From Acidobacteriota bacterium (GTDB taxonomy: Bacteria; Acidobacteriota; Aminicenantia; JBFLYD01): a stretch of DNA of 64,000 nucleotides. The stretch is taken from contig JBFLYD010000037.1 of NCBI GenBank assembly GCA_040756905.1, positions 1 to 64,000 of the forward strand. Reading direction: 5' to 3'. The translations under genes were made by a program, and so were the position numbers. The notes below the pieces were generated by a model that was given only the letters and a program-made list of their open reading frames with translations, searched no databases and was not told where the DNA came from. Positions 40,830 through 49,361 of the stretch are shown here, one piece after another (position 1 is the stretch's first letter; each line of letters begins with the position of its first letter).

Positions 40830-41516
40830 CTATTTTATCCCCACTGACTGGAAGGATATCTCAATTGATGGACTCATCGTTGTTGAGACATGAACGGATT
40901 TTATGTATTTACCCTTAGCAGTAGGTGGTTTTGCCTTCAATACTGATTCAATAAAAGCTCTCGTATTCTCTACAAGTTTATCCTCTGAAAAGGAAATTTT
41001 ACCAATCATAGCATTTATAATGCCTGTTTTATCCATTTTGAACTCAATTTTTCCTGATTTAATTTCAGAAACTGCTTTGCCAACCTCAAATGTTACAGTA
41101 CCTGATTTTGGATTTGGCATAAGACCTCGTGGCCCCAATATTTTGCCCAATTTTCCCATACTTTTCATCATATCAGGTGTGGCAATCACAGAATCAAATT
41201 CTATCCATCCCCCTGAGATTTTTTCTATTATTTCTTCTCCTCCAACAATATCTGCTCCTGCATTCTCTGCTTCTTTAACTTTTTCTCCTGAAGCTATTAC
41301 CAAAACTTTTTTTTCTTTGCCTGTGCCGTGAGGAAGAACAACAGTGCTTCTTACTATTTGATCAGGTTTCTTTGGATCTACTCCAAGTCTTATTGATATA
41401 TCAAATGATTCGTTAAATTTAGGTCTTTTGATCTTCTTAAGAAGAGAAATTGCTTCTTCTAATGGATATGGTTTCTTTTCAATAAAATTAAAAGCTTCTA
41501 AATATTTTTTACTCAT
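40830..41516 (-). CDS. rplA: 50S ribosomal protein L1
   Basis: L1 forms the mobile stalk next to the E site and in E. coli represses rplKA translation. The 228-residue sequence has the [31 protein letters not shown] block, the [26 protein letters not shown] block, and a TMSPSIEI end. The start overlaps the rplK end by eight bases. Confidence 0.98.
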   Translation of the reverse strand: MSKKYLEAFNFIEKKPYPLEEAISLLKKIKRPKFNESFDISIRLGVDPKKPDQIVRSTVVLPHGTGKEKKVLVIASGEKVKEAENAGADIVGGEEIIEKISGGWIEFDSVIATPDMMKSMGKLGKILGPRGLMPNPKSGTVTFEVGKAVSEIKSGKIEFKMDKTGIINAMIGKISFSEDKLVENTRAFIESVLKAKPPTAKGKYIKSVHVSTTMSPSIEISFQSVGIK

Positions 41517-41940
41517 TTGTGATCTCCAATCCCATACTTTTTGCTGAGCCTTTTATAATTTCAACAGCTTTTTCTAAAGAATAGCAATTTAAATCTGTAA
41601 GTTTTACTTTAGCAATATCAATCAGTTGCTTTTCACTTATTTTACCAACTTTATTTCTCCTGGGATCTCCTGAACCTTTTGCAATTGAAGCGGCTTTTTT
41701 CAATAAATAGGATGTTGAAGGAGCTTTCACCTCAAATGAAAATGTTTTATCTGTATAAATTGTAATTACTACAGGGAGTATCATTCCCTTTTCCATCTTT
41801 GCAGTAATCTCATTGAATTTTTTTACAAATTCCATGGTGTTAACTTGATGGGGCCCAAGAGCTGGTCCTACAGGAGGCTGAGGCGTTGCCTCTCCTGCTG
41901 GCAATTGCAATTTTACGATAGCCTTTATTGTTTTTGCCAT
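41509..41940 (-). CDS. rplK: 50S ribosomal protein L11
   Basis: L11 binds the GTPase-associated region of 23S rRNA and is needed for stringent-response sensing. The 143-residue sequence has the [34 protein letters not shown] block and the C-terminal RNA-binding domain ([29 protein letters not shown], then [10 protein letters not shown]). Order nusG-rplK-rplA is standard. Confidence 0.98.
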   Translation of the reverse strand: MAKTIKAIVKLQLPAGEATPQPPVGPALGPHQVNTMEFVKKFNEITAKMEKGMILPVVITIYTDKTFSFEVKAPSTSYLLKKAASIAKGSGDPRRNKVGKISEKQLIDIAKVKLTDLNCYSLEKAVEIIKGSAKSMGLEITNE

Positions 41941-41949
41941 TTTAATCTC

Positions 41950-42477
41950 CTATAATTTTTCTACCTGAAGAAGTTCAAGTTCAACAGGTGTGGCTCTTCC
42001 GAATATTGTTACTACTACTTTTAAGATATTCTTCTCTGGATTTACTTCTTCAACAATTCCATTAAAATTTGAAAAAGGGCCATCAATAATTCTTACAGCT
42101 TCTCCTTTTTCAAAACTGTGTTTTGGCTTTGGCTTCTCTGAGGTCTCCTCCATCTGTTTTACTATTTTTCTAACCTCTTCTTCTTCTAACGGGGTTGGCT
42201 TTTGTCCTGTTCCCACAAAACCTGTGACACGAGGAGTACCTCTAACTAAGTGCCATGTTTTGTCATCCATTTCCATCTGGATAATAATGTAGCCCGGATA
42301 AGATTTTTTAGGCGTAACAACCTTTTTCCCACCTTTGATCTCTACAACATTTTCTACTGGAATTATTATTTCTCCAAATTTCTCTTGGACATCGAGTTTT
42401 TTTACCTTCTCTTTTAAAGTTTCTGCAACAAATTTTTCAAACCCGGAATAGGTATGAACAATATACCAGTTCATCAT
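41950..42477 (-). CDS. nusG: Transcription termination/antitermination factor NusG
   Basis: NusG binds RNA polymerase and couples it to ribosomes or Rho. The product has the NGN domain beginning NWYIVHTYSGFEKFVAETLKEK and a C-terminal KOW domain (FEKGEAVRIIDGPFSNFNGIVEEVNPEKN). The longest frame starts at 42486, overlapping the secE stop, but AGGA abuts that ATG. The ATG codons at 42477 and 42474 are better spaced from the same AGGA, so I place the start there, giving about 175 residues. Confidence 0.95.
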   Translation of the reverse strand: MMNWYIVHTYSGFEKFVAETLKEKVKKLDVQEKFGEIIIPVENVVEIKGGKKVVTPKKSYPGYIIIQMEMDDKTWHLVRGTPRVTGFVGTGQKPTPLEEEEVRKIVKQMEETSEKPKPKHSFEKGEAVRIIDGPFSNFNGIVEEVNPEKNILKVVVTIFGRATPVELELLQVEKL

Positions 42478-42482
42478 ATGTT

Positions 42483-42695
42483 TCATCCTAAAATTGTCTT
42501 AATTTTTGCAACTATAACAGAAAAAATAACATCAAAAAAGAATAAGAAAAATCCAAAGAAGATTACAGCAATTACTACCACTATTGTTGTTCCTACTATT
42601 TCTTTCTTGTTTGGCCATGTTACTTTTTTCAATTCACCTTTTACTTCCATTAAAAAATTCTTCAATTTTTTGAATATATTCTTTTTTTCTTCCAT
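42483..42695 (-). CDS. secE: Preprotein translocase subunit SecE
   Basis: SecE clamps the SecY channel. The 70-residue product from the ATG at 42695 has the conserved cytoplasmic block (EVKGELKKVTWPNKKEI, about 17-33) and one C-terminal transmembrane helix. An ATG 45 bases farther upstream lies inside the tRNA-Trp gene and is rejected as the start. The tRNA-Trp-secE-nusG order is common in bacteria. Confidence 0.95.
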   Translation of the reverse strand: MEEKKNIFKKLKNFLMEVKGELKKVTWPNKKEIVGTTIVVVIAVIFFGFFLFFFDVIFSVIVAKIKTILG

Positions 42696-42710
42696 AACCT
42701 TTTTATTTAT

Positions 42711-42786
42711 TGGCAGGCCAGAGAGGACTCGAACCCCCAACCACCGGTTTTGGAGACCGGCGCTCTACCAATTGAGCTACTGGCCT
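42711..42786 (-). tRNA. tRNA-Trp (anticodon CCA)
   Basis: The minus strand folds as AGGCCAG acceptor, anticodon loop CTCCAAA with CCA at its centre, T-loop GTTCGAGTC, and CTGGCCT closing the acceptor. A discriminator G and an encoded CCA end follow. It lies between rpmG and secE, the usual position for this tRNA. Confidence 0.97.
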
Positions 42787-42797
42787 GTACACAAATG

Positions 42798-42947
42798 TTA
42801 TTTGATCTCCTTATGAATTGTATGAGCTCGACAAAATTTACAATATTTTTTTAGTTCTAATTTTTCAGTATGCTTTTTTTTGTTTTTTGTAGTTGAATAA
42901 TTTCTTCTTTTACATTGGGAACATTGTAATGTAATTACTTCTCTCAT
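42798..42947 (-). CDS. rpmG: 50S ribosomal protein L33 (zinc-binding form)
   Basis: The 49-residue protein, read from the ATG at 42945-42947, starts [20 protein letters not shown] and has two CxxC pairs (Cys9/Cys12 and Cys36/Cys39) that bind zinc. L33 is near the E site. It falls in the space between tuf2 and tRNA-Trp, its usual position, and its start lies six bases after the tuf2 stop codon. Confidence 0.95.
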   Translation of the reverse strand: MREVITLQCSQCKRRNYSTTKNKKKHTEKLELKKYCKFCRAHTIHKEIK

Positions 42948-42952
42948 CTCTC

Positions 42953-44152
42953 TCACTCAATGATATCTGTAACAGAACCTGCTCCTACAGTTTTTCCTCC
43001 TTCCCTTATGGCAAACCTCAACCCTTTCTCCATTGCTATTGGTGTTATGAGTTCTATCTCCAAATTTACATTATCTCCTGGCATTACCATCTCTACTCCA
43101 GAAGGGAGTTTAACTGTTCCTGTGACATCTGTGGTTCTGAAGTAGAACTGGGGTCTGTAGCCTGTGAAGAAAGGAGTGTGTCTTCCTCCTTCTTCTTTCT
43201 TTAAGACATAGACTTCTGCTTTAAATTTTGTATGGGGAGTTATAGAACCTGGTTTTGCAAGTACCATACCTCTCATGACCTCTGTTTTCTCTGTGCCTCG
43301 GAGGAGCACCCCTATGTTATCTCCTGCTATTCCCTCATCGAGTATTTTTCTGAACATCTCAACTCCTGTGACAACTCTTCTGAGCGTGGGTCTTATTCCC
43401 ACTATCTCCACCTCTTCTCCAAGTTTTATTCTTCCTCTCTCCACCCTTCCTGTAACCACAGTACCTCTTCCTGAGATTGAGAATATATCCTCTATGGGCA
43501 TGAGAAATGGCATATCTATGAGTCTCTCAGGTATGGGGATGTATCTATCAACCACATCCATCAACTCAAGGATACTTCTGTTTTCAGGTTTTGAAGGGTC
43601 TCCATCACTTTCCATAGCCTTAAGGGCTGAGCCTCTCACAACAGGAATTTCATCTCCTGGAAATCCATATTTTTTTAGAAGCTCTCTCACCTCAAGTTCC
43701 ACAAGATCTAATATCTCAGGGTCATCCACCATGTCTACCTTGTTGAGGTAGACCACTATGTAAGGAACATTCACCTGGCGAGCTAAAAGTATGTGCTCAC
43801 GGGTCTGTGGCATTGGACCATCTGCAGCTGATACAACCAGTATTGCCCCATCCATCTGAGCTGCTCCTGTGATCATGTTCTTTATGTAATCTGCATGGCC
43901 AGGACAGTCTATGTGGGCATAATGACGATTTTGGGTCTCATACTCCACATGGGCTATCTGTATTGTTATGCCTCTTTCTTTTTCCTCAGGTGCATTATCG
44001 ATTGACCAGAAATCTCTGTAGACTATCTTTGGGTTTAACTTGTTTAAAACCTTTGTTATGGCTGATGTAAGGGTGGTTTTTCCATGGTCTACATGGCCTA
44101 TCGTTCCTATGTTTAGATGGGGTTTTAATCTCTCAAATTTTTCCTTTGCCAT
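42953..44152 (-). CDS. tuf: Elongation factor Tu, copy 2 (tRNA-tuf-rpoB side)
   Basis: This is the second complete EF-Tu gene, 399 residues, with the same [13 protein letters not shown] and NKVD motifs as copy 1. Comparing the two by eye, I see one difference within the coding part: the penultimate codon (ATT/Ile here, GTT/Val in copy 1). About 15 bases upstream of the ATG, including the ribosome site, are also shared. Upstream are four tRNA genes in the same order as around E. coli tufB; downstream is rpmG. Confidence 0.98.
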   Translation of the reverse strand: MAKEKFERLKPHLNIGTIGHVDHGKTTLTSAITKVLNKLNPKIVYRDFWSIDNAPEEKERGITIQIAHVEYETQNRHYAHIDCPGHADYIKNMITGAAQMDGAILVVSAADGPMPQTREHILLARQVNVPYIVVYLNKVDMVDDPEILDLVELEVRELLKKYGFPGDEIPVVRGSALKAMESDGDPSKPENRSILELMDVVDRYIPIPERLIDMPFLMPIEDIFSISGRGTVVTGRVERGRIKLGEEVEIVGIRPTLRRVVTGVEMFRKILDEGIAGDNIGVLLRGTEKTEVMRGMVLAKPGSITPHTKFKAEVYVLKKEEGGRHTPFFTGYRPQFYFRTTDVTGTVKLPSGVEMVMPGDNVNLEIELITPIAMEKGLRFAIREGGKTVGAGSVTDIIE

Positions 44153-44178
44153 TTATTTTCCTCCCTTTTCTTTAATAA

Positions 44179-44251
<73 letters not shown>

Positions 44252-44391
44252 AAAAATTAGTGTCATGTCACCTATCGGAACTGTTACCCCGACTGCCTGA
44301 AGGGATTCTCCCTTCAGGCTACCCTGTCGCGGGTTCTGATATCTCATATCAGCTTTAATTTCTTCTGTCATAATAATACTTTACTGAGAAA
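44252..44391 (-). other. 140-base spacer in the tRNA operon with two perfect hairpins and a repeat-end 13-mer
   Basis: Between tRNA-Gly and tRNA-Thr(GGT) lies a much larger space than between the other tRNAs. It contains AGTGTCATGTCAC (44259-44271), identical to the 13-base arm of the repeats at 11.2-11.5 kb. It also holds a 10-bp perfect stem with a 3-base loop (44294-44316, CCTGAAGGGA-TTC-TCCCTTCAGG) and a 7-bp perfect stem with a 3-base loop (44335-44351, CTGATAT-CTC-ATATCAG). No gene is visible. It may be an inserted repeat or a processing signal. Confidence 0.7.
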
Positions 44392-44467
<76 letters not shown>

Positions 44468-44472
44468 TCACA

Positions 44473-44555
44473 TGGGCAGGGAAGGATTCGAACCTCCGAA
44501 GCCTTTCGGCAGCGGGTTTACAGCCCGCCCCAATTGTCCACTCTGGCACCTGCCC
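44473..44555 (-). tRNA. tRNA-Tyr (anticodon GTA)
   Basis: The 83-base gene has a GGGCAGG acceptor paired with CCTGCCC, anticodon loop CTGTAAA (GTA), and a long class II variable arm (CTGCCGAAAGGCTTCGG region), as expected for bacterial tRNA-Tyr. Discriminator A, no encoded CCA. Confidence 0.95.
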
Positions 44556-44590
44556 AAGAAATTTAATAATTCGAAAAAATCCATTAAACA

Positions 44591-44665
44591 TGGAGCTGGC
44601 GATAGGAGTCGAACCTACAACCCGCTGATTACAAATCAGCTGCTCTTCCATTGAGCTACGCCAGC
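44591..44665 (-). tRNA. tRNA-Thr (anticodon TGT)
   Basis: A GCTGGCG acceptor pairs with CGCCAGC, the anticodon loop TTTGTAA reads TGT, the T-loop is GTTCGACTC, and discriminator T plus CCA is encoded. It is the first tRNA of the operon, downstream of the promoter at 44737-44765. Confidence 0.96.
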
Positions 44666-44736
44666 AAAAGTTATGCATTTAAGAATAAACTTCTCTTTTC
44701 AAGGTGAAATAAAAATTAAATTTAATATAAAAATAT

Positions 44737-44765
44737 AATATAAATAAAAATTTGAATTTTGTCAA
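44737..44765 (-). promoter_or_regulatory. Promoter of the tRNA-tuf2-rpmG-nusG-rpoBC operon
   Basis: TTGACA (44760-44765), a 17-base AT-only-like spacer, and TATATT (44737-44742) on the minus strand form a near-consensus sigma70 promoter about 70 bases upstream of tRNA-Thr(TGT). The surroundings are very AT-rich, and an A/T-tract region further upstream could act as an UP element. Confidence 0.75.
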
Positions 44766-44854
44766 TTGGCACTTATTGTAATTTCCTGGACATACCTTTT
44801 TCATTCTATAAAAATATTTCTTTTATTTCAAATTTTTTTTAAAATTATAGTGGA

Positions 44855-45805
44855 ATGAGATTTTATCCATTGGATTTATCAATTATCATAGTAAACTTTA
44901 ATCGTAAGGATTTTCTTGATATATGCCTTAATTCCTTGTTTAATTCTATCAATAGTCTTCCTTATTCTTATGAAGTAATTGTTGTTGACAATAACTCCAC
45001 TGATGGAAGTGTTGAATTAATTGAGAATAAATATAAGAAAATTGTGCTTATTAAAAATAGAGATAATTTAGGTTTTGGAAAGGCAAATAACATTGGAATA
45101 AAGCACAGTAGAGGAAATTTTATCCTCTTTCTTAACAACGACACTTATGTATATCCAGGTTCTATAGAAACCTTAATTAAAAAAATGCACGAATATAAAA
45201 ATGTTGGAGCTGCTGGATGTCTTATTTTAAATGAAGACTTAAGTCTTCAGTTGTCGTTTGGAAAAATGATCGACTTTAGCAATGAGTTCTTTCAAAAATA
45301 TCTTGCCAATTATTACTATCGACTCAAATGGGGCAGAGCTCCTAAAAAAGGAATAAATATATATACTGATTGGATTTCTGGAGCATGCCTCATAACAAGA
45401 GCTGATATTCTTGAAGAGATTAAATATTTTGATGAAAATTTTTTTATGTATACTGAAGAGGTTGACCTTTGTAAAAGGATAAAAGATAAAGGCTGGAAAA
45501 TTTTATACACAACAGATACTCAAATTCTACATTATAGAGGGAAATCCACCCAGTTGATTAATAAAAAAACTGTCTTAGAATACAGGAAAAGCCAGCTTTA
45601 TTTCTATGCAAAACATTATGGAGAAGAAAAAGTCAAATATCTGAAAATGTATTTGTTCTTCAAATTCTCATTTATTTTAGTTTTAATCAATTTAATTAAT
45701 ACTTTTACAAAAAAGGACAGCTCTTATTATCGTGAAAAAATTGACACGTACAGAAGATTATTGAAATTTATCAAAAATTTTAAATATTCTGACTATCATA
45801 TATAA
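44855..45805 (+). CDS. Family 2 glycosyltransferase (WbbL-like)
   Basis: The 316-residue protein has a GT-A fold with the SIIIVNFNR nucleotide-binding start (9-17), VVDNNSTDGS, the DNLGFGKANNIGI block, a metal-binding LNNDT (DXD-like) motif near residue 93, and EEVDLCKRIKDKGW further on. It resembles rhamnosyltransferases of the WbbL type that build O-antigen or cell-surface polysaccharide. Donor and acceptor cannot be told. The hydrophobic stretch near residues 266-282 could associate with the membrane. It converges with galE and overlaps its end by 10 bases. Confidence 0.85.
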   Translation: MRFYPLDLSIIIVNFNRKDFLDICLNSLFNSINSLPYSYEVIVVDNNSTDGSVELIENKYKKIVLIKNRDNLGFGKANNIGIKHSRGNFILFLNNDTYVYPGSIETLIKKMHEYKNVGAAGCLILNEDLSLQLSFGKMIDFSNEFFQKYLANYYYRLKWGRAPKKGINIYTDWISGACLITRADILEEIKYFDENFFMYTEEVDLCKRIKDKGWKILYTTDTQILHYRGKSTQLINKKTVLEYRKSQLYFYAKHYGEEKVKYLKMYLFFKFSFILVLINLINTFTKKDSSYYREKIDTYRRLLKFIKNFKYSDYHI

Positions 45806-46770
45806 TGTTTTCTTATCCACTCCCATGCAGTCTGAATAATTGTTTCAATATCTGAATTCCTTGGCTTCCAGCCCAACATTTCAGTAATTTTTTTATTAGA
45901 GGCTATGAGGGTATGAGGATCTCCCCTCCTTCTCGATTTTATTTCAACCTCTATCTTCTTCCCAGTAATTCTTTCAGCACAATTAATAATTTCTCTATTT
46001 GAATACCCTATACCTGTTCCAAGGTTCAAAATATGATAGTCATCATTGCTGAATAATTTTTCTAAAGCTAAAACATGAGCATTACTTAAGTCTGTTACAT
46101 GAATATAATCCCTGATGGCTGTCCCATCTTTTGTTGGAAAGTCATCTCCAAAAAGTTCAAATTTTTTATTTTTTCCTATTATCGATAACAATATATTTGG
46201 AATGAGATGTGTTTCTGGGTCATGAAGCTCACCCAATTCTCCATCGAGATCAGCACCAGCTGCATTAAAATATCTCAAAGAAATAAAGCTAACGTTGTAA
46301 TTTATAAAATATCTATAAAGTATCTTTTCTATTACATATTTTGTCTCTCCGTAAGGGTTGATCGGGTTTATTGGATGGTTTTCATCTATAGGTAGATACT
46401 GGGGCTCTCCGTAGACTCCAGCACTTGAAGAAAAAATAATTTTCTTAACCCCATGTTTTTTCATTGCATCTAAAAGATTTAAAGCATTTAAAATATTTTC
46501 CCTGTAGTATCTTTCTGGAAATTTATATGACTCCTCCACAATACTTAACGAAGCAAAATGTATTACTCCGTCTATTCTGTTTTCCTCGAAAGCCCTGTTC
46601 AGGGAATTAATTTCCTGCAGGTCTCCTAAATAAAAATTATTAGATTTAATTAATTCTTTTTTCCCGGTTGAAAGATTATCAAAAATAATAACATTGAATC
46701 CTTTTTTGATTAATTCTTTTACTGTATGGGAACCTATATATCCAGCTCCACCTGTTACTAATATGTTCAT
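45796..46770 (-). CDS. galE: UDP-glucose 4-epimerase GalE
   Basis: The enzyme interconverts UDP-glucose and UDP-galactose with tightly bound NAD. The 324-residue sequence has GGAGYIGSH (7-15), a SAGVYG segment, and the Y-x-x-x-K pair in NPYGETK. The active-site serine region FSSSAGVYG also matches. It begins one base after the cca stop codon, so cca and galE probably form a two-gene operon. Specificity for UDP-GlcNAc/GalNAc cannot be excluded. Confidence 0.93.
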   Translation of the reverse strand: MNILVTGGAGYIGSHTVKELIKKGFNVIIFDNLSTGKKELIKSNNFYLGDLQEINSLNRAFEENRIDGVIHFASLSIVEESYKFPERYYRENILNALNLLDAMKKHGVKKIIFSSSAGVYGEPQYLPIDENHPINPINPYGETKYVIEKILYRYFINYNVSFISLRYFNAAGADLDGELGELHDPETHLIPNILLSIIGKNKKFELFGDDFPTKDGTAIRDYIHVTDLSNAHVLALEKLFSNDDYHILNLGTGIGYSNREIINCAERITGKKIEVEIKSRRRGDPHTLIASNKKITEMLGWKPRNSDIETIIQTAWEWIRKHYI

Positions 46771-46771
46771 G

Positions 46772-48241
46772 TTATATTATCTCTTTTCCAAAAAGTTTCA
46801 TGCAAACCTCAGGAGCTTTTTCTATTCCTTCATCTTTTGTAAAAAATGCACCGTCAAGTTGCATTTCCCATAATTCTTTTAAAATCTTGCCGAGATTAGG
46901 CCCAGGAGAAAATCCTAAATTTAACAAATCTCTCCCCCTTACCAGAGGCTTTATGGATTCTTTGGTCACGTTGAAATCTTCAAGTTTTTTAAAAAGCCAC
47001 TTTGCCTGCTTGTCAAGACCTCTTAATAATTTATTTTCCCTCCCTTTTCTATCAGCTAAATCAAGGTATATCAAAAGAGATAGATCACCTTTCATATCCT
47101 TCATTAATCTATTAAAAGCTTTCTTTGATATAGAACCTCTGTTTTGCCAGAGGTCAGTCGTTCTGTGGTGGTATTTTACCAGTAATAGAATTTTTTCTTT
47201 CAGGTCATATCCATCCAATGAAAAGATTTTTAACTGATTTAAAATATTTTTCGTAATTTCAGTTCCAACGTAATCATGTCTTTTATTGGTAAGAACAAGC
47301 CTTCTTTTTTTCCATTCCCATTGAGAGGTATGTGGTTTTGCTATATCATGAAATAAAGCCCCGAGTAAAAGAGCAAGGGAAACAGGTCTTTCAAGCTTAA
47401 AAATTTCAGTAATACGTTTTGCCTGATTTAATGTAATCAATGTATGGTGCCATACAGTATGATTTCCATGTCTATCTTTTTCTGGGTGAAATATGGAATC
47501 TTGAATTGTATATGTCATCGGAAGAATTGGAGGAAATAGCTGATCAATCACCCCCAATTTCAAATATTCTTCCATTCCTATTGAGGGCTTTTTTGAGTTA
47601 AGTAATAATTTGAAAAGTTCTTCAGAAATCCTTTCACTACTCAATCCTTTAAGCTTTATCTTCTTTGAAATTTCATAAATTTCATTTGAAACTTTATAAT
47701 TTAAAACAGATGCAAACCGAGCTACTCTAAGAACTCTCAATGGATCTTCGAGAAAATGAGATGGGTCGGTCATTCTGATTGTTTTCTTCTTTATATCATC
47801 TCTCCCATTAAACGGATCGATTAATTTACCATCGATCAACCTTAAAGCCATACTATTGCATTTTATATCTCTCCTCTGAAGGTCCTTCTCGATAGGAAGA
47901 TACGGATCGGCTTTTATGATAAAATCTTTATGAGAAGAAGAATCACTACCTACCGATAAATCAATTCTTGGAAGAGACACATCAATGGTTCTTCCTTTTT
48001 GAGTAAATTTAATCACTCCAAAACTTTTTCCGACAAGGTCTATATGACCGAATGACTTTAATTTCTCTATGATTTCTTCTACAGGATAATTGGTTATTAA
48101 TATATCAACATCGGTGGAGGGATTCCCCCTTACAAGATCTCTTACATATCCTCCCACAGCGAAACTATTTTCTTTAAATAAAGAAATAAATAAATCTTTT
48201 TCTGGAAAATCAAATTTCTTAAAATACATTGTCATAAACAA
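46772..48241 (-). CDS. cca: CCA tRNA nucleotidyltransferase / poly(A) polymerase family protein with HD domain
   Basis: The 489-residue class II nucleotidyltransferase has the GGYVRD signature (30-35), catalytic Asp44 and Asp46 in STDVDI, and the RRD block (QRRDIKCNSMALRL). The neck region (EDPLRVLRVARFASVLNY) is followed by an HD domain (LLGALFHDIAKPHT, then KYHHRT). The length and HD domain fit a CCA-adding enzyme. At least two tRNA genes in this window lack an encoded CCA, so the activity is needed. Poly(A) polymerase is the main alternative. The start may be the ATG at 48241 or one four codons later. Confidence 0.88.
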   Translation of the reverse strand: MFMTMYFKKFDFPEKDLFISLFKENSFAVGGYVRDLVRGNPSTDVDILITNYPVEEIIEKLKSFGHIDLVGKSFGVIKFTQKGRTIDVSLPRIDLSVGSDSSSHKDFIIKADPYLPIEKDLQRRDIKCNSMALRLIDGKLIDPFNGRDDIKKKTIRMTDPSHFLEDPLRVLRVARFASVLNYKVSNEIYEISKKIKLKGLSSERISEELFKLLLNSKKPSIGMEEYLKLGVIDQLFPPILPMTYTIQDSIFHPEKDRHGNHTVWHHTLITLNQAKRITEIFKLERPVSLALLLGALFHDIAKPHTSQWEWKKRRLVLTNKRHDYVGTEITKNILNQLKIFSLDGYDLKEKILLLVKYHHRTTDLWQNRGSISKKAFNRLMKDMKGDLSLLIYLDLADRKGRENKLLRGLDKQAKWLFKKLEDFNVTKESIKPLVRGRDLLNLGFSPGPNLGKILKELWEMQLDGAFFTKDEGIEKAPEVCMKLFGKEII

Positions 48242-48297
48242 ATTTTAACACAAATTGAATTATTTATTAAAAACTATAAGAAAATCGTATGTGTCCT

Positions 48298-49227
48298 TTA
48301 AATTTTATTACCACAGATGAGACAGAACTTAGAATCAAGGGGAATATACTTTGTCCCACATTTTTTACACTCAGCTAAATATGGGCCAAACGGAAATTGA
48401 GGGTCCATCCCTTTTGCAAAAGAATTTCTCAAACCTTTGTAATTTCTTTCTCTTTTTTCTTTGAAAGCCCATAATCCTTCAGAAGGCTCAACTGATCCAA
48501 TATGTAAAGAGAACCATTCTTTCGCATGTTCCCATGTAAGGTCCCACACAAGGTCTCTCCAGAAATTAATGTGAACCTTGAAATAATGAAGACTGCTTGG
48601 CGAAAGGTTCATCATGTCCGTTATATATTTTTTAACAGTTTCGTCAAGTTTATCTAAAGGTACAACCTCGTTAACCACTCCCAGTTCACAAGCCTGCTTA
48701 GCTGAAATTTCCCGGGACAACATAACAATTTCTGCAGCTTTTTTAATTCCCATGTGGAGGGGCAACCACTGAGAAAGCCCTCCTATTGAAGTCATCCCAA
48801 CTCTTGGACCTGGGGATAAGAATTTTACATTCTCTGAAGCAATGGCAAGGTCACATGCTGCTACAAATTCAAATCCGCCTCCTGCTGTTACTCCATTCAC
48901 TCTTGCAATTACCGGTTTCCCACAGTGTCTTATCATGTGAAACACTCTTCCGTAAACTTCCCCCCATTTCCAGAAATCAGATGGTTTTTTATTGTAAATT
49001 TCAGCGTATTCTTTTACGTTTCCACCGGTACAAAAAGCCCTTTCTCCCGCTCCAGTCAGGACTATAAATTGAATATTATCATCCCACATTGAATCTTCAA
49101 AATAATGAATCATCTCCCTTAAAGTTGAAAGAAGGTAGGAATTGAGCTCTTTTGGATTGTTAATCATAATCAATGAGGTATGATCATGCCAATTTTTATC
49201 ATATACTACAGTTTCTAAATTTTGCAT
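48298..49227 (-). CDS. 6-oxocyclohex-1-ene-1-carbonyl-CoA hydrolase-like crotonase with C-terminal zinc ribbon
   Basis: The 309-residue crotonase-fold protein has the oxyanion-hole segment FCTGGN (65-70) followed by KEYAE, and KPVIARVNG with AGGGFE (115-120). It also has a late block (EWFSLHIG, then GLWAFKEKRERNYKGLRNSFAKGM) that matches my memory of the Oah/BamA ring-opening hydrolase of the benzoyl-CoA pathway rather than a plain enoyl-CoA hydratase. It is about 65 residues shorter than the usual Oah before the tail. Four cysteines (287, 290, 302, 305) then form a zinc ribbon not usual in Oah. A dienoyl-CoA hydratase is the main alternative. It has its own promoter-like sequence at 49306-49333. 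Confidence 0.65.
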   Translation of the reverse strand: MQNLETVVYDKNWHDHTSLIMINNPKELNSYLLSTLREMIHYFEDSMWDDNIQFIVLTGAGERAFCTGGNVKEYAEIYNKKPSDFWKWGEVYGRVFHMIRHCGKPVIARVNGVTAGGGFEFVAACDLAIASENVKFLSPGPRVGMTSIGGLSQWLPLHMGIKKAAEIVMLSREISAKQACELGVVNEVVPLDKLDETVKKYITDMMNLSPSSLHYFKVHINFWRDLVWDLTWEHAKEWFSLHIGSVEPSEGLWAFKEKRERNYKGLRNSFAKGMDPQFPFGPYLAECKKCGTKYIPLDSKFCLICGNKI

Positions 49228-49305
49228 TTATATTTCCTCCTATTATTGATAATTTTATGTAATTCTTAATATTTCTCGCTTTTTTCAATTCAAACTGATT
49301 GCTTT

Positions 49306-49333
49306 AATATATCTATAACAAACCTTTTGTCAA
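49306..49333 (-). promoter_or_regulatory. Promoter-like sequence upstream of the crotonase gene
   Basis: TTGACA (49328-49333), 16 bases, TATATT (49306-49311) on the minus strand, in the 134-base space after the oxidoreductase gene. It would let the hydrolase gene be transcribed separately from the reductase operon, or boost its expression. Confidence 0.55.
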
Positions 49334-49361
49334 GAAAGTTCGGAATATCTAAATATTTTAG

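Noticed and set aside
42483-42740. A longer SecE starting at 42740
   Set aside because: The extra 15 residues are encoded by the tRNA-Trp gene; the ATG at 42695 fits the family start.
27123-44152. The two tuf genes as an assembly duplication
   Set aside because: The flanks differ completely (fusA/rpsJ against tRNA/rpmG) and both fit known operon positions.
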